From positions 1-57,486 of the forward strand of contig WGMZ01000037.1 in NCBI GenBank assembly GCA_016124735.1: a DNA stretch of 57,486 bases, written 5' to 3'. The translations under genes and the position numbers were made by a program. Source of the DNA: Bacteroidota bacterium (GTDB taxonomy: Bacteria > Bacteroidota > Bacteroidia > UBA8524). The notes under the pieces are model-generated. The model was not told the DNA's origin. It saw only the letters and a program-made list of their open reading frames with translations, and made no database searches. Below, piece by piece: positions 51,535-57,486 of this stretch (within the stretch, counting starts at the first letter, position 1; every line of letters begins with the position of its first letter).

Positions 51535-53148
51535 ATGAAAAGATTAGTACTTATGGGTATCGCTGCCATGTTTGCAGTTTCGACATTTGCCCAAACAAAA
51601 CCGAAAGTCGACTTTACTGGCGACATTACTTCTGACATGACTTTTTCTCGTGACACCATGTATGAACTGCATGGATTGGTTTACGTGAAAAACAACGCAA
51701 CTCTGACCATTGAGTCCGGAACAGTTGTATTAGGAGGCTTAGCCCCTGACAACTCGAATGCAACGGCGCTTGTAGTCTATACCGACGGTAAAATCAATGC
51801 TGTTGGTACTCCAACTCAACCGATTATCTTTACTTCTGCAAAAAAACCAGGTGAACGTGAATACGGCGACTGGGGTGGAGTTGTATTGATGGGTAAAGCA
51901 CCAATTAACAAAGTAGATCCTTTGTATGAAAATGGTGTAATCCCAGGAACATTTGGAGGAAATGAACCTGCTCACAGCAGCGGTACAATGAAATATTGCC
52001 GCATCGAGTTCGCTGGATATCCTTTTGAAGCGAACCGTGAATTGAACTCTTTGACACTTTGTGCTATCGGTTCAGGAACCACTATCAACCACATTCAGTG
52101 CTCTTTTAACAACGACGATGCATACGAGTGGTTCGGAGGAACAGTAAACATGGATCACCTGATCGCATACCGCACAAATGATGATGACTATGACGTAGAC
52201 AATGGCTTCTCCGGACACGTACAATTCGGAGTATCCCTTTCTGATACGGCTGTTGCTGACGTTTCTACCAAAAATGGTTTTGAGGTTGATAACGACGCAA
52301 ACGGTTCTACCGATGTGCCTATCACTGCTGCTGTTTTCTCTAACATGACCATCATCGGTGCTTACTACGATAAAAACTTTGTTGACCAAACAGGTAACCA
52401 CGGACGTGGAGCCCATATTCGTCGTAATTGCGCGATCAATATTTTCAATACAGTATGGATTGGCTGGAAAGAAGGCAACCGTATGGACGGAGACAATACT
52501 ATGAGCAATTATGCGAATGGTATTGGTTTCTTGCAACACAATATGATTTCAGGTTGTATTACTGATCTGAATGTTGCTAACGGTGCTGACCTGACTCAAT
52601 TCACCAACTTTATCAATGACCCGGCTCAAGACTATCGCTTCCAATCAAACACAACAGATGCGATGTTGATGAATCCATACAGTTATTCTGCTCCTGACTG
52701 GACTCCAAAAGCAGGATCTCCATTGTTGAATGGTGCAAATTTCAGCAACTCTAAATTGGCTAGTTTTACTCAAACTACTTACATCGGAGCTTTTGATCAA
52801 GGGGATAACTGGGCTGAAGGCTGGACCGAGTTCGACCCTAAAAATGCAGTGTACGATCAAGTTTTAGGTCTTGACAATATCGATTTTGTAAAAAACATTA
52901 ACGTTTATCCTAACCCTACCACTCAAAAATTGAGCATCGAGTTTGATCTTGCTACAAATTCTGATGTTACCGTGCAGGTATTGGATCTTTCTGGAAAAGT
53001 AGTAGCTACTCCTTTGGCTCAAACCGAATTGTTCGGTGGTGCACAGAGCGTATCTGCTGATTTGGGCGGATTGAACAACGGTGTATACTTCGTAGTGGTT
53101 AAAACTTCAAATGGAGTTCAAACTGCTAAAGTTGTATTGAACCGCTAA
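51535..53148 (+). CDS. Secreted protein with T9SS type A sorting domain, probable Pho-regulon cargo
   Basis: The 537-residue protein starts with a signal peptide (MKRLVLMGIAAMFAVSTFAQ) and has a beta-helix-like body of repeated short strands (GLVYVKNNATLTIESGTVVL, SGTMKYCRIEFAGYPF, GSGTTINHIQCSFNND). The last 85 residues are a type A sorting domain (NINVYPNPTTQKLSIEFDL, VLDLSGKVV, LNNGVYFVVVKTSNG). It should be exported to the surface by the type IX system. Homologues of this look are often encoded beside TonB receptors of the sort found on each side here. The frame start at 51505 lies within the promoter; ATG 51535 is used. Enzyme activity not evident. Confidence 0.87.
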   Translation: MKRLVLMGIAAMFAVSTFAQTKPKVDFTGDITSDMTFSRDTMYELHGLVYVKNNATLTIESGTVVLGGLAPDNSNATALVVYTDGKINAVGTPTQPIIFTSAKKPGEREYGDWGGVVLMGKAPINKVDPLYENGVIPGTFGGNEPAHSSGTMKYCRIEFAGYPFEANRELNSLTLCAIGSGTTINHIQCSFNNDDAYEWFGGTVNMDHLIAYRTNDDDYDVDNGFSGHVQFGVSLSDTAVADVSTKNGFEVDNDANGSTDVPITAAVFSNMTIIGAYYDKNFVDQTGNHGRGAHIRRNCAINIFNTVWIGWKEGNRMDGDNTMSNYANGIGFLQHNMISGCITDLNVANGADLTQFTNFINDPAQDYRFQSNTTDAMLMNPYSYSAPDWTPKAGSPLLNGANFSNSKLASFTQTTYIGAFDQGDNWAEGWTEFDPKNAVYDQVLGLDNIDFVKNINVYPNPTTQKLSIEFDLATNSDVTVQVLDLSGKVVATPLAQTELFGGAQSVSADLGGLNNGVYFVVVKTSNGVQTAKVVLNR

Positions 53149-53167
53149 GATTAACTCTTAACAAACG

Positions 53168-53201
53168 AAAACCCCTGGCCTTAATTGGACAGGGGTTTTT
53201 T
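53168..53201. terminator. Bidirectional terminator between the T9SS protein gene and pgk
   Basis: CCCCTG (53172-53177) pairs with CAGGGG (53190-53195), with an A run before and a T run after. This is the only one of seven convergent junctions here with room for a terminator. Confidence 0.85.
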
Positions 53202-53223
53202 ATTGGAATTTTATAAGGGTATA

Positions 53224-54420
53224 TCAGCTCTCTATTGCTGCCACCCCTGGAAGAGTTTTCCCTTCGAAGTATTCAAGAAGAGCGCCACCTCCGGTTGAAA
53301 CATAACTTACCTGATCCTGGTAGTTAAACTTGGCGATGGCTGCCGCTGAATCCCCGCCGCCAATCAAGGAAAAAGCTCCGTTTTCTTTGGTAGCTTCTGC
53401 CACGGCCTCTGCCACAGTTTTGGTTCCGTTTTCGAATTTGCTCATCTCAAAAACGCCCATAGGTCCGTTCCATAAAATGGTTTTGGATTTTAAAAGGACC
53501 GATTTGAATTCTTGAGATGCCTCCGGTCCGATATCGAGTCCCATCCATCCGGAAGAAATTTGATCGCTGGAGGTGATCTCTGTATTTGCGTCATTGCTAA
53601 AGGCATCGGCAACAACACTGTCTTTCGGCAACAAAAGTTTGACCCCTTTCGCTTCTGCCTTTTTAAGTAATTCTTGTGTCAAGGTAACGCGGTCATCTTC
53701 ACAAAGTGAATTTCCAATAGTTCCCCCCATTCCTTTCATGAAGGTATAGGCCATTCCTCCTCCAACAATAATGTTGTCGGCAATATTTAAGAGGTTCTCC
53801 AGGATGAGTAGTTTATCTGAAACTTTCGCTCCGCCGACAATTGCGGTGAATGGTCGTTCAGCATTCTTCATGATCATTTCTGCATTGGCAACTTCTCTGG
53901 CCATCACGTAGCCAAAGCATTTGGCATGCGGAAAAAACTGCGCAATCACAGCAGTTGAAGCATGCGCTCGGTGTGCAGTTCCAAAGGCATCGTTCACGTA
54001 AATGTCGCCAAGACTGGAAAGTTTTTCGGCAAATGAAGCATCACCTTTCTCTTCTTCTTTGTAAAAACGCAGGTTTTCAAGAAGTAAAATTTCACCAGGC
54101 TTCAAGGAAGCTGACTTCACATAGGCATCTTCTCCAATGCAGTCTTTTGCAAAATAAACAGGCACACCAGTCAATGTTTTAAGATGATCCACGAGATGAC
54201 TCAGTGAATACTTGTCTTCCGGACCATCTTTCGGACGGCCCAAATGCGACATTAAAACACAAGATCCGCCATCACTGAGAATCTTTTTCAAAGTGGGCAG
54301 GGTGGCACGCATGCGTGCATCGTCGGTAATTGCCAGTGTTTGTTTGTCCAGAGGAACATTGAAGTCCACCCGGATCAAAGCACGTTTTCCGGCAAAGGAA
54401 AAACTGTCGATGGTTTTCAT
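53224..54420 (-). CDS. pgk: Phosphoglycerate kinase
   Basis: The 398-residue glycolytic enzyme transfers phosphate from 1,3-bisphosphoglycerate to ADP. The N-terminal signature [13 protein letters not shown], the [16 protein letters not shown] block, the [14 protein letters not shown] segment, the [10 protein letters not shown] motif and the C-terminal [25 protein letters not shown] are all present. ATG 54420 ([18 protein letters not shown]) is the family start; a longer frame to 54528 adds 36 residues and covers the -7 box at 54425-54432. The box is 4 nt from the ATG, another leaderless candidate. Confidence 0.97.
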   Translation of the reverse strand: MKTIDSFSFAGKRALIRVDFNVPLDKQTLAITDDARMRATLPTLKKILSDGGSCVLMSHLGRPKDGPEDKYSLSHLVDHLKTLTGVPVYFAKDCIGEDAYVKSASLKPGEILLLENLRFYKEEEKGDASFAEKLSSLGDIYVNDAFGTAHRAHASTAVIAQFFPHAKCFGYVMAREVANAEMIMKNAERPFTAIVGGAKVSDKLLILENLLNIADNIIVGGGMAYTFMKGMGGTIGNSLCEDDRVTLTQELLKKAEAKGVKLLLPKDSVVADAFSNDANTEITSSDQISSGWMGLDIGPEASQEFKSVLLKSKTILWNGPMGVFEMSKFENGTKTVAEAVAEATKENGAFSLIGGGDSAAAIAKFNYQDQVSYVSTGGGALLEYFEGKTLPGVAAIES

Positions 54421-54424
54421 GCCG

Positions 54425-54432
54425 CGAAAATA
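54425..54432 (-). promoter_or_regulatory. -7 box (TATTTTCG) of pgk
   Basis: The minus strand reads TATTTTCG-CGGC-ATG(54420), one mismatch from TAnnTTTG with 4-nt spacing. Confidence 0.45.
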
Positions 54433-54623
54433 ATTCTTTGATGGGAAAGACATTGTCGCTAAAATCAGAAATTCAATTGTTTCCCTTTCAACTCTGCGTT
54501 GGGTATTTGAACAAAGATGGAGGCACAACTTGCGGGTATATTATTGTCTGAAGATACTTCCGGTCCAAAGTTAGAATGGATTGTTGAAGCTTCTTCCTAG
54601 TTGAATGGCTTTCATAACAGAAC

Positions 54624-54663
54624 TTAATTTAGCCATAACATAAAGTTAACGAAAGTCTAATTT
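54624..54663 (+). promoter_or_regulatory. Pho-box-like direct repeats upstream of the second TonB receptor
   Basis: TTAATTT (54624), ATAACAT (54635), TTAACGA (54646) and CTAATTT (54657), again at 11-nt spacing and ending 19 nt before the -7 box. Confidence 0.55.
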
Positions 54664-54682
54664 TTGACTTTGCGCCTGAGTC

Positions 54683-54690
54683 TAATTTTG
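54683..54690 (+). promoter_or_regulatory. -7 box (TAATTTTG) of the second TonB receptor gene
   Basis: An exact TAnnTTTG match, 22 nt before the ATG, in the same context (TAATTTTGCCGCGGCTTA) as the first receptor promoter. Confidence 0.65.
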
Positions 54691-54712
54691 CCGCGGCTTA
54701 ATAGGCAGATTT

Positions 54713-57370
54713 ATGTTGAAACTAAAGCATCTCCTGAGTATTCTTTTATTGATGTCAGGAGTAGTGGCATCGGCTCAATCGACTGGAAAAATAGAAGGAA
54801 TTGTTGTCGATTCCGTCAGCCAGGAGACACTGATTGGAGCAACGGTGGTTATTAAAAATGTGACTCCGTTAATCGGGACAACCACGGACATTGACGGCAA
54901 TTTCTCCATTGATAAACTTAAGCCAGGGAAATATACACTCGAAATTTCCTATGTCTCCTACCAAAAACTAGTTGTAACCGATGTAATCGTTAAAGCGGGT
55001 AAATCGACGAATCTGCGTATCCAGATGAACGAAGCATTGCACGGATTGCAGGAATATGTGGTTGTTGCGCAGCATGTCACAAATGACGTTACAGTGGTTA
55101 AGGAAATTCAGGAAAGTGACAATGTAGTATCCGGAATCTCGAATGAACAAATAACCAAGAGCCAGGATCGGACAGCCGCAGAAGTAGTGCGAAGAATTTC
55201 TGGAGTAACAATCATGGATGGCAGATTTATCTTAATCCGTGGATTGAACGACAGGTACAATTCGGTTTGGCTGAATGGTGCTACGGCACCAAGCTCTGAG
55301 ACCGATAGAAAGTCATTCTCCTTCGATATTCTCCCCAGTTCATTAATTGATCGGGTGATGATTTACAAAACCCCTTCTCCAGAATTGCCTGGGGATTTTG
55401 CGGGAGGTTTGGTAAAAATCTATACCCGCAATAATCTTCCAAGTGGCAAATTGAATGTAACCTTAGGTGCCGGATATCGCCCGGGCTCTTCCTTTCAAAC
55501 GACAACGGGAGAATTTGGAAAAACCGACTGGCTGGGTTTTGATGATGGGCATAGGGCACTACCGAACATCCCGCATATTTATTCCAGTTTGTCAGACCAA
55601 TCCAAAAATCAATTGGCGGACCAATTTCGTAATAACTGGGCCCTAACAAATCGCAACACTTTAATGGATAAACGCTTGGCAGTGTCCTACGCGGATCATT
55701 TTACTTTGTTTAACAAGCGGGTATCCTCAATTACTGCAATCAATTATTCCAATTTAAATACCATTTATAACATCACCCGGAAAGTGTTTGATGTAAAGGG
55801 ACAAAAGGCGGACAGTTTAAGTGACAAGCAGTTTACTAACCAAATTAGAGCGGGGATTATTCAGAATTTCCAAATCGACCTGAACATTCGTAACAAAATC
55901 ACTTTTACCAACCTCTTAAATCAAAACGGAAGTAACCAGTTTACACTGAGAAAGACCTATGACAATAATGGTGTAGCCCGGGAAAACAACTATTCCATAG
56001 CGTATCAGCAAAGAAGCGTATACAATTCGCAGCTGGCTGGCGCACATACTACAAAAGATGAGAAAACAAAGATTGATTGGTTGGTAGGCTATTCTCATTC
56101 CAGAAAAAATACACCTGATTTGCGAAGGGCAGCGTATTCTGTGAATAAGACCAAGGATGATTCTACCTATTATTCCATTATGACTCCGGCTCCAGGACAG
56201 GTTGATATTATTCGTGCCGGAAGATTATACCAGGATTTGAATGAAAATACCTTTACGGCTAATTTCAATATTGATCGGGAAGTACATGTCTCTAAATATG
56301 TGTTTCATGTCAAAGCAGGCACTTATCAGGAGTACAAAAGCCGGTCTTTTCTTGCCCGTGCTTTTGGTTATTCTCCTTATAGCCTGGCTGCCTACAATCA
56401 AAAGCTGCAATACCTTCCTCTCGACAAGGTATTTAGTTCCGAATATGTCGGTAATTCAAAAGGGTTTCAGATGTTGGAGGATATAAATACCACATATAAG
56501 TACAATGCGACCAATATGCTCAACGCCTATTATTTGATGGGTAGGCTGCCCATTGGGAAGAAGATAAAAATTGTCGGGGGAGTGCGTTATGAGCATAATA
56601 ATCAAGGCATCTCTACCATGCTGAACAGTACCAATATTGACACAAACGTGGTGACGAACTTTATTTTGCCATCCATAAATGCCTCCTATAACTTTACGGA
56701 TAAGACCGTGCTGCGTCTGGCTTACGGCAAATCATTGAATCGTCCTGAATTCAGAGAATGGGCTCCATTTTATTATTACAATTTCGATTTTAACGTGCTC
56801 AACTATGGTTCGATGTACCTGAATCCAAGTAACCCGTTGAAAGTGGCTACAATTCAGAACTTTGATTGTCGTATTGAAAATTATTCCAGCAATGGCGAAA
56901 TGTTGAGCTTTGGCTTGTTTTACAAAAAGTTTACGAATCCAATCGAATCAGTAGTCATTCCAACCACAAACCTGGCCTATTCCTTTGCAAATGCTCCAGG
57001 GGCATACAGTTATGGGTTGGAAGTCGATGTTAGAAAGAACCTGTCGTTTTTAGATACTATGCTGGGCTCTAAGGTATTTAGCAATCTCAGTGTTATTGCC
57101 AACGCTACCCTGATCAAGAGTAAAGTGCTTTTGGGCAATAATATTGTTACCTGGAACCCAACCAGAGCATTGCAAGGGCAATCTCCATATGCTTTCAATG
57201 TAGGTATGTTCTATAAGAGTGATTCAGCAGGTTTATCCTTGTCTGTTTTATACAATATTGTAGGACCGCGTATTGCATATGTAGGTAGCGATCAATATCC
57301 TGACGTAATCGAAATGCCAAGAGGTATTCTCGATGTGAATCTTACCAAATGTAACACTCCCCAATATTAA
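54713..57370 (+). pseudogene. TonB-dependent receptor, truncated at its C-terminus
   Basis: This 885-residue frame is a paralogue of the receptor at 48553: signal peptide, carboxypeptidase-like domain (KIEGIVVDSVSQETLIGATV), plug (AAEVVRRISGVTIMDGRFIL) and most of the barrel. Alignment by eye stops after GILDVNLTK; the next codons (CNTPQY, stop) do not match, while the paralogue continues for about 55 residues to its closing strand VGFSVSYKF. The break lies near 57350, where TGTAACACTCCCC begins, and looks like an insertion-sequence end. Without its last strands the barrel should not close, so the gene is probably inactive, although its promoter is intact. Confidence 0.7.
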
Positions 57371-57486
57371 ACCACTGGGATAGCAAAGCTAAGTTAATAT
57401 TAGAGAGAGATATTCATAATTTCAGGCTACTTTTTTATTGAATGATTCAAAGAATCGGATATCTGGTTTTTGTTTGGTTGTATGAT
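57350..57486 (-). mobile_element. Probable end of an insertion sequence, continuing past the window
   Basis: Sequence homology to the TonB receptor stops near 57349 and a new sequence starts with TGTAACACTCCCCAATATTA, a plausible terminal inverted repeat with TG at the tip. A leftward frame enters from the window edge and stops at 57427. The other end, the target duplication and the family are out of view. Confidence 0.5.
57427..57486 (-). CDS. Partial frame at the window edge, possible transposase C-terminus
   Basis: Nineteen codons and a TAG stop are open to the right edge on the minus strand (IIQPNKNQISDSLNHSIKK). It is too short to identify. Its position just inside the presumed insertion-sequence end suggests the C-terminus of a transposase. 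Confidence 0.3.
   Translation of the reverse strand: MIQPNKNQISDSLNHSIKK

Noticed and set aside
1-57486. tRNA or rRNA genes
   Set aside because: GTTCGAAT-like strings were looked for by eye (for example in pheS and near 45140), but none lies in a tRNA-like fold; all fall inside coding genes.

Overview
The window is a compact piece of a Bacteroidota chromosome. The evidence is Bacteroidota-type -7 promoter boxes (TAnnTTTG), type IX secretion sorting domains (type A at 25572-28340 and 51535-53148, type B at 12707-14467), SusC-like TonB receptors with an N-terminal carboxypeptidase-regulatory-like domain, BshA for bacillithiol, an archaeal/eukaryotic-type ProRS, DUF5777, DUF5723 and DUF2723 proteins, and PspC plus GIN-domain envelope proteins. 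No rRNA, tRNA, CRISPR array or prophage was seen. All assignments rest on reading the sequence and known motifs; no search was run.

Layout. 0.1-8.5 kb: a DUF5777 barrel with a c-type cytochrome lipoprotein, a polyprenyl synthase, a conserved unknown, proS, a secreted metacaspase with a small cysteine-rich secreted neighbour, and pheS. 8.5-8.84 kb: a non-coding AT-rich stretch with a cluster of DnaA-box-like 9-mers, proposed here as oriC. 8.84-17 kb: a leftward cluster of an Ig-like lipoprotein, mnmG, ybeY, a type B T9SS protein and an active/inactive M16 peptidase pair; three near-perfect ParB-binding (parS) 16-mers lie at 12.27-13.15 kb. 17-25.5 kb: an RluB-type pseudouridine synthase with 102-bp coding repeats, bshA, tadA, a DEAD-box helicase, a three-gene lipid-linked glycosylation operon and Mn-type SOD. 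25.5-38 kb: large secreted or surface proteins, a PadR/PspC envelope-stress operon, and a five-gene operon holding a winged-helix regulator, a Coq4 homologue and three membrane proteins. 38-46.5 kb: threonine dehydrogenase, glycosyltransferases, a degenerate TrpF-like protein, an alkyltransferase-like protein, DUF2723 and rlmB.

46.5-57.5 kb: an arsenic operon (arsR-arsM-arsC) runs leftward. Rightward are two TonB-dependent receptors that share an almost duplicated 66-bp promoter, with a T9SS cargo protein between them. All three rightward genes carry 11-nt-periodic direct repeats that look like a PhoB box. I read this as a phosphate-starvation uptake locus next to defence against arsenate, the toxic phosphate analogue. 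The second receptor is cut short at about 57350, probably by an insertion sequence that continues past the window.

Two window-wide patterns stand out. At least eight genes have a -7 promoter box placed 3-5 nt (mostly exactly 4 nt) before the start codon, which predicts leaderless mRNAs. Six of the seven convergent gene pairs abut or overlap, with no room for a terminator between them.
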